From Gemmatimonadota bacterium (GTDB lineage: Bacteria; Gemmatimonadota; Gemmatimonadetes; Gemmatimonadales; GWC2-71-9): 42,486 nucleotides of DNA. The DNA lies in NCBI GenBank assembly GCA_029863245.1, contig JAOTVV010000026.1, positions 1 through 42,486 on the forward strand, in the 5' to 3' direction. Position 1 is the first letter of the stretch. Each line of letters starts with the position of its first letter. Position numbers and translations under genes: made by a program. A model generated the notes under the pieces. It searched no databases. It was not told the origin of the DNA and saw only the letters and a program-made list of their open reading frames with translations. Shown in pieces: positions 29,744 through 39,660 of this stretch.

Positions 29744-32563
29744 TCACATCCCGTCTACGTCCAACACCATCGGGCTCCCCAGTCCCAGCCGCGCGAGCGG
29801 TCGGAGCTGAGTCGCCGCGTCGCCCACCACCAGGTAGATCATCCGATCGGGATCGATGTACCGCTGGGCGAGTTCCTTGTGCCGCTCGAGCGTCATCGCT
29901 CGCGTCTCGTTCTCCTGCTGGCGCACGTAGTCGAACGGCCGCCCATACATGGCGATTTCGTCGAGCATGCCCAGCAGCGCGGGCAACGTCTCGAACCGGC
30001 GCGCATTGGACTGCACCAGCGCGTTCTTGGTGAACGTGAGATCGTCTGCCGAGATGCCCTGGCGATACTTGGCGATCTCGTCGCGGAAGATCTCGACTGA
30101 CTCATACGTCGCATTGGATCGCACGCTGGACGACGCCGTGAATGTGCCCGGCATGTGTCCCCCGCCGAAGCCCGAGCGCGCACCATAGGTGTAGCCCTTC
30201 TCCTCACGCAAGATCAGGTTGAGCACCGAGTTGAAGCTGCCACCCAGGCGATGATTCATGACCGTCGTGGCGTTGTAGTCGTCGTGCGTTCGCGGGAGCC
30301 CCAGATGACCGACATAGATCTGCGATTGCTTGGCGCCGGGCATATCCACGAAGTAGAGCATGGAGCGGGGCTGCGACGCGGGGGCTGGATACTCCGGCAG
30401 CGCCACGTCCCGTGCCGGCCAGCTCTCCGCCAGCGGCCTGAACAGCGCGACCGCCTGGGCTTCCGTGATGGCTCCCGCAATCGTGATGTACGAAACCGAC
30501 GGCGAATAGTTGGCGCCGTAGAACGCCTTGAGATCGTCGAGAGAGACCGCCTGCACCGACGCTGCCGACCCGATGGTCGGGTGCGCCAGCGGGTGGCCAT
30601 CACCGTAGACCAACCGGTTGTACACCATGGACGCCACCGCCCCGGGGTTCACCTTGCGGCGATTGATGGTCTCGACGGTCTCGTCCTTGATGCGCGCAAA
30701 CTCCGTCTCGTCCCAGCGGGGCTCGAGCAGGATTTCCTGGAACAGCTCGGTGATGGCGCTCGCCCTGGACTTGAGCCCATTCGCGCGAATCACGATCGAC
30801 TCGTTAGTGGCAAACATCGAGATGGTGGCGCCCAGCCCGTCGATGGCTTCCTCCAGCTCGACCGGCGTCTTGGTGGCCGTCCCCTCCATCATGATGTCGG
30901 TCATGAGATTGGCGACCCCGACCTTGGTCAGGTCGTCGAGCTGGTGACCGCCGCGAATGGTCAACGAGTAACTCACCAGCGGTAGCTCGTGATGCTCGAT
31001 TCCGTAGATGGTGAGACCGTTCGCGTAGGTGTGGGTCCACACCTGGGGAAGCGTCACGCTGGGCGGCGAGCCCTTGGGCGGCTCCACGCTGCGATCGAAG
31101 CTGGACGGCAGGTCCGCCACGCGCTCGGCTCCGACCATGGCGGCACCGACTCCCGCGCCGGCGGCGGTGATGACTTCTTCCTGTACGGGAAACCGCTCAG
31201 ACCCTGCGGCCACGAGGTTGGTCTGGCCTTTGGGGACGAAACTCGTGAGCACGAACGGCTTGTTCTTGATGTACTGCTCGTACACCCGCCACACGTCGCC
31301 CGAGGTCACCGCCAGCGATCGATCGATGTCCTCTTCAATGAAGCCCGGTGATCCGGCGAACTCGTTGTACCGAGCGAGCTGAAACGACTTGCCCAGGATG
31401 CTCGAGATCCCGTTGTAGAAGCCGGTCTCAATTTGCGCTTTGATGCGGTCCAGATCGTCCTCGGTGAAGCGCTCCTCCTCGAACCGTTGGAACGCCTGCC
31501 CGATCGCGGTCTCGACGTCCGACAGCGACTTACCGGGGAACGCACGAATGCGAATACGGAACGAGCCTGCCATCTCCCGGCTGCGTTGGAACGCCGACAC
31601 CGACGGCGCCAGCTTCTCCTCCTCCACGATCACCTGGTACAGCGGCGCCCTTTTTCCATCGGAGAACAGCTCCCCCAGCATGCTGAGCGCATAGGCGTCT
31701 GCCTCGAACTGCTGCACGGTCGGGAACACCATGTTGAGCTCGGGCGAGCGGGCAAAGTTGTCCTCGTGAAACGCCCGCTTGGTCTCGGTAAGCGTCGCGG
31801 TGCGTGGCTCGGGCTCCGACATGGCACCGGCTGCAGGGATCTCGCCGAAATACTTCTCGACCCAGGCCTTGGCCTCCGCGACGTCGAAGTCGCCGGCGAT
31901 CACGAGTGTCGCGTTGTTGGGCCCGTACCAGGTCCGGAAGAAATCGCGGACGTCCTCCACGGTCGCGTTCGCGAGGTCTTCGAACGAGCCGATGACCTGC
32001 CAGTTGTACGGATGGTCCTCGGGAAAGAGCAGCTTGTCGATCACGTGGCCGGTATGCCCGTACGGGTTGTTGTCGACCCGCTGCCGCTTTTCGTTCTGTA
32101 CCACGGCCTGCTGATTGACGAACGCCTGCTGCGTCACCGTTGGCAGCAGGTAGCCCAGTCGGTCGGCCTCGAGCCACAGCGCCATCTCGAGCGCGTTCTT
32201 GGGCACGACCTCGAAGTAGATCGTCTGGTCGGATGACGTCCCGCCGTTCAGGGTCCCGCCGGCGTCCTGGATCTTCTGAAAGAACTGATCCTCACCGACG
32301 TGCTGGGACGACTGGAACATCATGTGCTCGAAGAGATGCGCGAACCCCGTGCGACCCACCTCCTCGCGGTTGGACCCGACGTGATAGAGCACCGCCACCG
32401 CGGCGATCGGATCCGAACGATCTTCGTGGAGCACGACGCTTAGCCCATTCTCGAGTCTGTACATCTCGTAGGCGATCTCGAAATCGGGATCGGCCTGGCA
32501 GCCGACCAGGAACGGAGCGACGAGGGCGGCACCCACCAGCGCGCGCCAGGACGTGAATCGCAT
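29744..32563 (-). CDS. M16 family zinc peptidase lipoprotein (tandem domains)
   Basis: 939 residues from ATG 32563, with GGGAGGG 7 bases upstream. The lipobox LVGC gives C22 as lipid anchor, so it is probably periplasmic and membrane-attached. The first M16 pair has the inverted zinc motif H76-L-F-E79-H80 (GFAHLFEHMMF) and the distal Glu in VVQNEKRQRVDNNPYGH. The second pair (about 490-939) lacks HxxEH and is the usual inactive half (GVANLMTDIMMEG). The last third has the R-Y helper motif region EEKGYTYGARSGF. It degrades short peptides in related bacteria. Monocistronic, convergent with the cassette. Confidence 0.94.
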   Translation of the reverse strand: MRFTSWRALVGAALVAPFLVGCQADPDFEIAYEMYRLENGLSVVLHEDRSDPIAAVAVLYHVGSNREEVGRTGFAHLFEHMMFQSSQHVGEDQFFQKIQDAGGTLNGGTSSDQTIYFEVVPKNALEMALWLEADRLGYLLPTVTQQAFVNQQAVVQNEKRQRVDNNPYGHTGHVIDKLLFPEDHPYNWQVIGSFEDLANATVEDVRDFFRTWYGPNNATLVIAGDFDVAEAKAWVEKYFGEIPAAGAMSEPEPRTATLTETKRAFHEDNFARSPELNMVFPTVQQFEADAYALSMLGELFSDGKRAPLYQVIVEEEKLAPSVSAFQRSREMAGSFRIRIRAFPGKSLSDVETAIGQAFQRFEEERFTEDDLDRIKAQIETGFYNGISSILGKSFQLARYNEFAGSPGFIEEDIDRSLAVTSGDVWRVYEQYIKNKPFVLTSFVPKGQTNLVAAGSERFPVQEEVITAAGAGVGAAMVGAERVADLPSSFDRSVEPPKGSPPSVTLPQVWTHTYANGLTIYGIEHHELPLVSYSLTIRGGHQLDDLTKVGVANLMTDIMMEGTATKTPVELEEAIDGLGATISMFATNESIVIRANGLKSRASAITELFQEILLEPRWDETEFARIKDETVETINRRKVNPGAVASMVYNRLVYGDGHPLAHPTIGSAASVQAVSLDDLKAFYGANYSPSVSYITIAGAITEAQAVALFRPLAESWPARDVALPEYPAPASQPRSMLYFVDMPGAKQSQIYVGHLGLPRTHDDYNATTVMNHRLGGSFNSVLNLILREEKGYTYGARSGFGGGHMPGTFTASSSVRSNATYESVEIFRDEIAKYRQGISADDLTFTKNALVQSNARRFETLPALLGMLDEIAMYGRPFDYVRQQENETRAMTLERHKELAQRYIDPDRMIYLVVGDAATQLRPLARLGLGSPMVLDVDGM

Positions 32564-32853
32564 GGAAATCCCTCCCAAGTGGCGGACGCGGTCACCCGCC
32601 GGCTGAGTAAACGTGGATCTGGTTCAAGGTACGGACGGGTCGGTACGAGGGTAAGTGGCACTCCTGTCCGATCGAGGCGGCCTGCTGATGCTTTCGCACG
32701 CTGGTCGGCGTCGAGGGACGGAAAACAAGGACGGTCAAAGACGGTCGAGGACTTCGTCGTCGAGCGCGAGTTGACACCCACGTGACCTGCTGAGAACATG
32801 GTATGATACGGCCTTGCAGTTGCCCAGTCGCGCTGGACTCTCTCTCATGGAAA

Positions 32854-33858
32854 ATGGAGGCCGCCACGCCATACCTGCCATCTGAACACCGGTACGACGC
32901 GATGCCGTACAACCGCTGCGGCCGGAGTGGTCTCAAGCTGCCGGCGGTGTCACTCGGGCTGTGGCACAACTTCGGCGGTGTCGACGTGTTCGAGAACGCC
33001 CGAGCCATGATTCACCGGGCGTTCGACCTAGGAATCACCCACTTCGATCTCGCCAACAACTACGGTCCCCCGTTCGGCTCCGCTGAGGAGACGTTCGGCC
33101 GGATTCTGCGGCAGGACCTTGGGGACTACCGCGACGAGCTGATCATCTCCTCCAAGGCGGGCTGGGACATGTGGCCCGGCCCCTACGGCAATTGGGGCTC
33201 GCGCAAGTACCTGCTCGCAAGCCTCGATCAGAGCCTCGAGCGTCTTGGGCTCGAGTACGTCGACATCTTCTATCACCATCGCCCCGATCCCGAGACGCCG
33301 TTGGAAGAGACGATGGGCGCGCTCGACGCCGCCGTCCGTCAGGGCAAGGCGCTCTATGTCGGGATCTCGGCCTATTCGCCCGAAGAGACGCGCCGTGCGG
33401 CGGGCCTGCTGCGGGACCTGGGGACGCCCTGTCTGATCCACCAACCTCGCTACAGCATGTTGGATCGGACGGTGGAGGATGGCCTGTTAGCCGCGCTCGA
33501 GGAGGAGGGCATCGGCTGCATCGCGTTCTCGCCGCTGGCGCAGGGCGTGCTCACCGACCGGTATCTGGACGGCATCCCGGACGACTCCAGGGCGGCCAAG
33601 CCCCACGGTTTTCTCAACCGCGGGGAAATCACCGATCACGTCGTGGGGCAGGTGCGCCGGTTGCGCGACATTGCTCGAAAGCGCGGCCAGTCGGTGGCGC
33701 AGCTGGCGCTGGCGTGGGTGCTACGTCACGCGGGAGTCACGTCGGTCCTGATCGGCGCCAGTCGCGTCGAACAGATCGACGACAGCGTCGCCGCGCTCGA
33801 GCACCTGGCATTCCCCGACGACGAGCTCCAGGGGATCGATCGCATTCTGGCTGGGTGA
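32854..33858 (+). CDS. Aldo/keto reductase, YghZ/Gpr type
   Basis: 334 residues from ATG 32854, chosen because the following YLPSEHRYDAMPYNRCGRSG aligns in form with the N-terminus of E. coli YghZ (L-glyceraldehyde 3-phosphate reductase). The catalytic tetrad is D65, Y70, K101 and H141 in HFDLANNYGPP, SKAGWDMWPGPYG and DIFYHHRPD. The C-terminal VTSVLIGASRVEQIDDSVAAL binds the NADPH phosphate side. The YghZ group reduces glyceraldehyde-3-phosphate and methylglyoxal. An AT-rich TATGAT -10-like box lies at 32802 but the -35 is poorly placed. Monocistronic and divergent from the M16 gene. Confidence 0.93.
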   Translation: MEAATPYLPSEHRYDAMPYNRCGRSGLKLPAVSLGLWHNFGGVDVFENARAMIHRAFDLGITHFDLANNYGPPFGSAEETFGRILRQDLGDYRDELIISSKAGWDMWPGPYGNWGSRKYLLASLDQSLERLGLEYVDIFYHHRPDPETPLEETMGALDAAVRQGKALYVGISAYSPEETRRAAGLLRDLGTPCLIHQPRYSMLDRTVEDGLLAALEEEGIGCIAFSPLAQGVLTDRYLDGIPDDSRAAKPHGFLNRGEITDHVVGQVRRLRDIARKRGQSVAQLALAWVLRHAGVTSVLIGASRVEQIDDSVAALEHLAFPDDELQGIDRILAG

Positions 33859-33988
33859 TGCTGCGCGGACAATGCCTCGATGAGCATTGCGATGAGCCCG
33901 CCCCGGCTCTGCCCCCGACAGCACGGAACAGGCGATCGGGACGGCGCAAACTCGATACCCGCACGGAGGTGGTGGTGCTCCGCGCAGT

Positions 33989-34939
33989 CTAACGCCTCTC
34001 GAAAGACACGAAGGCGACCTGACGACTATCAGGTGACCATGAAGGAACATTGATGGTGCCCTGACCACCCAGGAAAGGCGGTGTCAGGTCACGCACCGAA
34101 CCATCGCGTACATCCATGATACGAAGCGTGACCTGCTTGCCGAACGGGTGTGCCTCGCCGTGGTCTTCGAGGTAGGTGAGAAACACCACCCAGCGGCCAT
34201 CGGGCGACGGGTGCGGAAACCAGTTGGAGTGAGCGTCGCGGGTGAGTTGTTCGGCCCGACTGCCGTCCGAGCGCATGCGCCAGATCTCCATCGTTCCGCT
34301 ACAGAATGAGTTGTAGTAGATGAGCTCCCCGTCGGGTGCGTAGTCGGGGCCGTCATCGAGACCGGAACAGGTGGTCAGCCGCCGCTCCTCTCCACCGCTC
34401 ACCGGGATTGCATAGATGTCCCACTCGCCGTCGCGGAGCGCGGTGTACGCGAGCGTCCTTCCGTCAGGAGACCATCCATGCCAGAAGCTCGGGGCCTTCG
34501 CCGTGACCTTCACCGGTGTCGGACTGCCTTCGATGGGGAGGATGTAGATGCTCGACGCGAGCCAGTCCTGCCCCGGGTCTGTAATGTGCTCCTCGGCGTG
34601 ATGGCTCAGAACCAGGCTTCTGCCATCAGGTGAGATGCCGTGATCGTTGTTTGCCCGGGTCGCGAAGCCCGTTGGGATTTCGTCGAGGCGCATGTCACCG
34701 CCGGCGCGCAGACGATAGAGCCGGCCCGCACTGTTCACGACAAAGAACCGCCCGTCAGGTGACCAGTTTGGAGCCTCGAAGTGCCGATCGTCGCTGTAGA
34801 CGGTCTCGATACGTCCGGATTGAATATCAACCGTCTGGAGTACACTACGGATCGTGTCGCCAGCCTGGCCGACAACGCGACTCGGCACGACTAGGCTCGA
34901 TAGGAATAGGAGAAGAAGGGGAAGCAACCTGGCAATCAT
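33989..34939 (-). CDS. Secreted PD40/TolB-like beta-propeller protein
   Basis: 316 residues from ATG 34939; an in-frame GTG is 9 bases upstream and neither has a clear ribosome site. Residues 1-25 form a signal peptide ([20 protein letters not shown]). The rest is six or so PD40 blades, recognised by repeated (W/I)[79 protein letters not shown]. Such TolB-like propellers bind peptides or act as scaffolds in the periplasm. The frame continues 330 bases beyond 34939 but that part overlaps the divergent promoter of the creatininase gene and is not coding-like. Confidence 0.88.
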   Translation of the reverse strand: MIARLLPLLLLFLSSLVVPSRVVGQAGDTIRSVLQTVDIQSGRIETVYSDDRHFEAPNWSPDGRFFVVNSAGRLYRLRAGGDMRLDEIPTGFATRANNDHGISPDGRSLVLSHHAEEHITDPGQDWLASSIYILPIEGSPTPVKVTAKAPSFWHGWSPDGRTLAYTALRDGEWDIYAIPVSGGEERRLTTCSGLDDGPDYAPDGELIYYNSFCSGTMEIWRMRSDGSRAEQLTRDAHSNWFPHPSPDGRWVVFLTYLEDHGEAHPFGKQVTLRIMDVRDGSVRDLTPPFLGGQGTINVPSWSPDSRQVAFVSFERR

Positions 34940-35232
34940 GGACGACACCGTGGTTTGAGCCGTATTTGACCCGTTCGAGACCTGTAACTTACCCCAAAGA
35001 CACCGAGCGTGGCACAGTCGGCACCCATTTGAGGTTCGGGTCTCAGCACTGCGCACAACACTTGCTTGACACCGAAATTTCACCGGTGTACTGTGAGCGG
35101 AGATTTCCCCTATGTGCTTGGGCGCGTGGTCCTGATTTGCGTGCGGCCAACCCCTCCAAGAACGCGCGGCGCTGGGCGAGCTGGATGCCGTGACTGCCGA
35201 TGCCAGACCGCGTAAGCCAGGAGCCTTCAACA
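34940..35232. other. Divergent region with the creatininase promoter
   Basis: 293 bases between the PD40 and creatininase genes. Beyond the promoter listed separately, a 130-base leader precedes the creatininase ATG. I see no riboswitch or strong hairpin in it. Confidence 0.4.
35066..35094 (+). promoter_or_regulatory. Sigma-70-like promoter for the creatininase gene
   Basis: TTGACA (35066-35071), 17 bases, TACTGT (35089-35094). Perfect -35 and ideal spacing, in an AT-richer patch than its surroundings. Leader of about 130 bases. Confidence 0.65.
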
Positions 35233-36084
35233 ATGCCCGCCAGGCCGTACATTCTCGCCGAGACAACATGGAAGACCGTTCGTGAAATGGAGTACGATGT
35301 CGCGATACTCCCCTGGGGCGCGACGGAGGCTCACAATTACCATCTGCCCTACGGCACCGACAACTTCGAGTCCGAGCATATTGCCGCCGAGGCTGCTCGG
35401 TTGGCCTGGGAAGCCGGCGCGCGAGTCGTCGTGCTGCCTATCCTCCCCTTCGGCGTGCAGACGGGCCAACTCGACATTCCCTTCTGTCTCAACCTCAACC
35501 CAAGCACGCAGGCCGCCGTGCTGGGCGATCTCGCGCGGAGCCTCGAGGGCCATGGCGTCCGCAAACTTGTGATCCTCAACGGGCACGGCGGCAACGATTT
35601 CCGGTGGGCGATCCGAGAACTCCAGCCGCAGCTAAAGATCTTCCTGTGCGTGACGAGCTGGTACCAGGTGGTGGACGCCGGAGGCTACTTCGACGACCTT
35701 GGCGATCACGCGGGCGAGATGGAGACCAGCATCATGCTGCACATCGCACCGGCGCTCGTCCGTCCGCTGTCCGAGGCCGGTCAGGGAAAGGAACGCCGCT
35801 TCCGTATCGCCGCGTTTCGCGAGCGATGGGCCTGGGCGCCGCGCCAATGGACGCAGGTTTCGACCGATACAGGCATTGGAGATCCCGGCGCAGCGAGTCG
35901 GCAGAAAGGCGAACGATACACGGCGGCCGTCGCCGAACGCCTGAGCGGTTTCCTCGTCGATCTCGCCGCTGCGGCCCCAGACGACCTGTACGAGAAAAAG
36001 CCCATGGCGCAATCCGGACGGTATCGCCACTCCCTCGGCGATCGCGGCGCCGGCGAACGCAGCGACGCGACCGACAGGACGTAA
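35233..36084 (+). CDS. Creatininase-family amidohydrolase
   Basis: 283 residues from ATG 35233, with AGGAG about 9 bases upstream; the longer frame to 35200 is rejected. It keeps the dinuclear metal site of creatininase: E32, H34 and D43 in [16 protein letters not shown]118 in NGHGGND, and acidic residues near 162 in DHAGEMETS. These have the spacing of Pseudomonas creatininase E34, H36, D45 and H120. The family hydrolyses cyclic amides and includes MftE- and ArfB-like enzymes, so creatinine is not assured as substrate. There is no signal peptide. Gene order places it 112 bases upstream of the UnbV lipoprotein on the same strand, and possibly co-transcribed. Confidence 0.88.
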   Translation: MPARPYILAETTWKTVREMEYDVAILPWGATEAHNYHLPYGTDNFESEHIAAEAARLAWEAGARVVVLPILPFGVQTGQLDIPFCLNLNPSTQAAVLGDLARSLEGHGVRKLVILNGHGGNDFRWAIRELQPQLKIFLCVTSWYQVVDAGGYFDDLGDHAGEMETSIMLHIAPALVRPLSEAGQGKERRFRIAAFRERWAWAPRQWTQVSTDTGIGDPGAASRQKGERYTAAVAERLSGFLVDLAAAAPDDLYEKKPMAQSGRYRHSLGDRGAGERSDATDRT

Positions 36085-36196
36085 CCCAGTCACACCGGCA
36101 GCACTTCACATCGCTCGGCCATATGATTCCCAGCCCACACCGTCAGCGCTGCCTGGGAGACGCTTTCGGCCGACATAACTCTGGTACTGAAGATCT

Positions 36197-39100
36197 ATGA
36201 ATTTCGCTCACCGATATTCGGCACTGCTCTTGGCGTCTCTTGTCAGCGTGACCGGTTGCGACCGTCAGGAACACGGTGCTCCGTTATTCAGACTCCTGAG
36301 CCCGGATCAAACCGGAGTCACGTTCGTCAATACCATCACGACCAGCGATGCCGTGAATGTGCAGACCGATGCGTTCGTGTACAACGGCGGTGGCGTGGCC
36401 ATCGGTGATATCGACAACGATGGGCTGCCGGACATCTTCCTCACGGGCAATATGGTCTCGAGCCGCCTGTACGTGAACAAAGGAGACCTGCGGTTCGAGG
36501 ACATCACGGAATCGGCAGGCGTCGCGACAGACACGTGGGCCAACGGGGCCAGCATGGTGGATATCGACAACGACGGCTATCTGGATATCTATGTTTCCGT
36601 CTCCGGACCCAAGTGGTCCACCCCGGAAGAACGAACCAACCTCCTCTTTCTGAATAACGGAGATCGTACCTTCACCGAAGCAGCGGCGGCATACGGAATC
36701 GATGATACGGGCTTCAGTACCCACGCCGTCTTCTTCGATTACGACCTGAACGGACATCTCGACCTCTTCCTGCTTACGAATGATCCCGCGGGTTTCGCAC
36801 GCGGCGAGGCAGAAAGGCACCCTTCAGGTATGCGCAGTGAGAGCCCCACCAGTTACGATCGATTCTACCGCAATAACGGCGACGGCACCTTTGCGGACAT
36901 ATCTGAGGACGCAGGGATCGTGCGGGAGGTCGGGTTTGGACTCGGCGTCGTTGTGGCAGACCTGAACGGGGATGGATGGCCAGATATCTACGTCTCCAAC
37001 GATGACACGCCCAGCGATGTCTTGTATGTCAACAATAGGAATGGCACGTTCACCGACAAAGCTGCTACGTGGCTCAAGCACACGAGTTTTGCCGGCATGG
37101 GTATCGATATAGCCGATTTCAATAATGACGGTTGGCTCGATGTGATTCAGATGGACATGGTGCCTGAGGATCTCCAGGCACGGAAGCGGTCGACCGGAGC
37201 GATGACCTACAGCAGCATCATGGAGCTCCGCCGCAGAGGATTTCACCAGGGTTACAGCGCCAACACGCTGCAGTTGAATAACGGGGTCATCCGAGGCAGC
37301 GATGCCAGTTTCAGCGACATTGCCCAGATGGCTGGCGTCGCCCACACGAACTGGAGTTGGAGTGCCCTCTTTGGCGACTATGACAACGACGGATACAAGG
37401 ACATCTTCATCGCCAACGGCTATCCCAAAGCAGTCATCGATTTCGACTACCAGGTGCGGATGTACGCCGTACGCCGGGCCGGCAACGATCAACGAGCACT
37501 GGAGATGCTGGACGAGCTGCACAGTTACGACGTATCGAACTACGTCTTCCGGAATGAGGGAGACCTGACGTTCAGCAACAAGACCAACGCATGGGGGATG
37601 CACCACCCGGGCTTCTCGTACGGCGCAGCCTACGCCGACCTGGATGGCGACGGCAGCCTCGATTTCGTGATCAACAACATCGACGCTCCTGCGTCGATCT
37701 ATCACAACGTCCGACCCACAGGCGACACGAACCACTACCTGCAGATCACGCTCGCGGGGGAGTCTCCCAACAGGCGGGGGCTCGGATCCAAACTGACCCT
37801 GAGGGCCGGAGGACAACGGCAGTACATCGACCACAGCCCGTACAGGGGATACCAGTCAAGCATGGACGACAGGATTCACTTCGGGCTCGGTGATGCCCAG
37901 CGCGTGGATAGCCTGGAAGTGGTCTGGCCCGATGGACGCTATCAGGTGCTGACCGATCTGCAGGTCGATCGCGTGCTCACCGTACGACAACGAGATGCAG
38001 CAGAGAAGAAGGGGCCCAATACCTCCGCTCCTGCTGACCATCGTATGTTCCAGCCAATGGATCCCGGCAAAGGGCTGAAGTACATGCACCGGGAAAAGGC
38101 GTTCGTCGACTACAGCGTCCAACCGCTGCTGCCGCATATGCTTTCCAGGCAGGGGCCTCCGCTCGCCGTGGGCGACGTGACCGGTAACGGCCTGGATGAC
38201 GTCTTCATCGGGGGGGCGGCAGGCTTCCCAGGTACCCTGTTCATGCAGCGAGAGGACGGCAGTTTCGTCGAAACCACTCACCGTCAACCCTGGGCGGCGG
38301 ACAAGGATTACGACGACTGGGGGGCCCTGTTCTTCGATGCCGACGGAAATGGGCTGCTGGACCTGTACGTGGCCAGCGGCGGGTATCATCTCTCCCCGGT
38401 TTCGGGTTTGCTGCAGGACCGCCTCTATATGAACCAGGGCGGCGGCAGGTTTGTGAGGGATACCGCGGCACTACCGCAGATGCTCACCAGCACGGCCAGC
38501 GTCACGGCCGGCGATTTCACGGGCGATGGCCAATTGGACCTGTTCGTCGGTGGCCGCCTGGTGCCGAGGAACTATCCCTATCCGACCCGAAGCTATGTGT
38601 TGCGCAACGATGGAGGCCGCTTCACCGATATTACCGAGATGGCCGGCCCGGAGTTGGTGCAACCCGGAGCCATGATCACGGATGCGGTCTGGATGGATTT
38701 CACGGCCGACGGGCGCTTGGATCTGGTCACTGCAGGCGATTGGATGCCGGTCGAGTTCTACGAAAACGATGGAGAACGCTTGCGCCGTATCACTGGTTCG
38801 GTGGGCCTGCCTCCGATGCTGGGGTGGTGGTACAGTCTCGACGCAGGAGATTTCAACAACGACGGCCGTCCGGATCTCGTGGCAGGAAATCTGGGTTTGA
38901 ACTACACGTTCACGACATCACCGAAGAGCAGGTTCGGGGTCTATGCGTACGATTTCACCGGGAATCTGACGACGGACATCGTGCTCACTCAGGAGATAGA
39001 CGGGACGGAGTATCCCTTTTTCGGGTTCGCGACATTGGGCAGGGAGATCTACACCGTCGGTCTGAAGTTTTCGACCTACGAATCGTTTGCGAAGGCTCCC

Positions 39101-39532
39101 ATTCGGAACGTGTTCAATCCCTCTGAACTGAAAGAGGCCGTCCACTACCAGGCGGACACGTTTGCCAGTGTCTACTTGCAGAACGATGGAGATGGAACCT
39201 TCACCTTGGTGCCGTTGCCAAACTTCGCGCAGCTATCACCGATCAGGAGCATCATTGCCCACGACGTGGACGGCGATGGGAATCTCGATCTGATCGTGGC
39301 GGGGAACCTGTACTACTCCGAACCCAACACGCCCAGAGCCGATGCAGGCAACGGGGTCTGGCTCAGAGGTGACGGCCATGGCGCCTTCACCCCCGTTCCT
39401 CCACGTACGAGCGGCTTCCTGGCTCCCCTGGAGGTCACGGATCTGGCCCTGATCACCATGCCGACGGGGAAGGCCGTCCTGGTTGCGAACAACGGCGATT
39501 CACTTCAGGGGTTCACGATCAGGGGCCGGTAA
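36197..39532 (+). CDS. FG-GAP/VCBS and ASPIC/UnbV repeat lipoprotein
   Basis: 1111 residues. The lipobox SVTGC (C21) anchors it. Two seven-bladed-type FG-GAP propellers are visible: one at about 60-500 and one at about 650-1100. Their repeated calcium-like D-x-D-x-D-G loops include DIDNDGLPDIF, DIDNDGYLDIY, DLNGDGWPDIY, DFNNDGWLDVI, DFTGDGQLDLF and DVDGDGNLDLI. Between them, about 515-600, is an ASPIC/UnbV domain (NRRGLGSKLTLRAGGQRQYI ... SLEVVWPDGR). In Bacteroidota and Gemmatimonadota such lipoproteins are often next to SusC/SusD and thought to be surface ligand-binding partners. Here it faces the SusC/SusD pair across a strong shared hairpin. Monomer function unknown. Confidence 0.92.
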   Translation: MNFAHRYSALLLASLVSVTGCDRQEHGAPLFRLLSPDQTGVTFVNTITTSDAVNVQTDAFVYNGGGVAIGDIDNDGLPDIFLTGNMVSSRLYVNKGDLRFEDITESAGVATDTWANGASMVDIDNDGYLDIYVSVSGPKWSTPEERTNLLFLNNGDRTFTEAAAAYGIDDTGFSTHAVFFDYDLNGHLDLFLLTNDPAGFARGEAERHPSGMRSESPTSYDRFYRNNGDGTFADISEDAGIVREVGFGLGVVVADLNGDGWPDIYVSNDDTPSDVLYVNNRNGTFTDKAATWLKHTSFAGMGIDIADFNNDGWLDVIQMDMVPEDLQARKRSTGAMTYSSIMELRRRGFHQGYSANTLQLNNGVIRGSDASFSDIAQMAGVAHTNWSWSALFGDYDNDGYKDIFIANGYPKAVIDFDYQVRMYAVRRAGNDQRALEMLDELHSYDVSNYVFRNEGDLTFSNKTNAWGMHHPGFSYGAAYADLDGDGSLDFVINNIDAPASIYHNVRPTGDTNHYLQITLAGESPNRRGLGSKLTLRAGGQRQYIDHSPYRGYQSSMDDRIHFGLGDAQRVDSLEVVWPDGRYQVLTDLQVDRVLTVRQRDAAEKKGPNTSAPADHRMFQPMDPGKGLKYMHREKAFVDYSVQPLLPHMLSRQGPPLAVGDVTGNGLDDVFIGGAAGFPGTLFMQREDGSFVETTHRQPWAADKDYDDWGALFFDADGNGLLDLYVASGGYHLSPVSGLLQDRLYMNQGGGRFVRDTAALPQMLTSTASVTAGDFTGDGQLDLFVGGRLVPRNYPYPTRSYVLRNDGGRFTDITEMAGPELVQPGAMITDAVWMDFTADGRLDLVTAGDWMPVEFYENDGERLRRITGSVGLPPMLGWWYSLDAGDFNNDGRPDLVAGNLGLNYTFTTSPKSRFGVYAYDFTGNLTTDIVLTQEIDGTEYPFFGFATLGREIYTVGLKFSTYESFAKAPIRNVFNPSELKEAVHYQADTFASVYLQNDGDGTFTLVPLPNFAQLSPIRSIIAHDVDGDGNLDLIVAGNLYYSEPNTPRADAGNGVWLRGDGHGAFTPVPPRTSGFLAPLEVTDLALITMPTGKAVLVANNGDSLQGFTIRGR

Positions 39533-39584
39533 CCGCAGCGTGAAGATTGCGGAGCGCGCGATGCCAGTCGCTCCGCTACGCCAC

Positions 39585-39619
39585 GAGCCCGGTCCCGACG
39601 TGCAGTCGGGACCGGGCTC
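39585..39619. terminator. Bidirectional terminator hairpin between UnbV and SusD genes
   Basis: Perfect 15-bp inverted repeat GAGCCCGGTCCCGAC / GTCGGGACCGGGCTC with loop GTGCA. It lies between convergent stops at 39532 and 39661. The longest perfect stem in the window. Confidence 0.85.
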
Positions 39620-39660
39620 TCCGTGTGCAGGGTAGTGTGGCGAAGAATGTACGGTGTTGC

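Noticed and set aside
31433..32236. 267-codon plus-strand open frame
   Set aside because: It is antisense to the M16 peptidase and rich in His, Arg and Leu.
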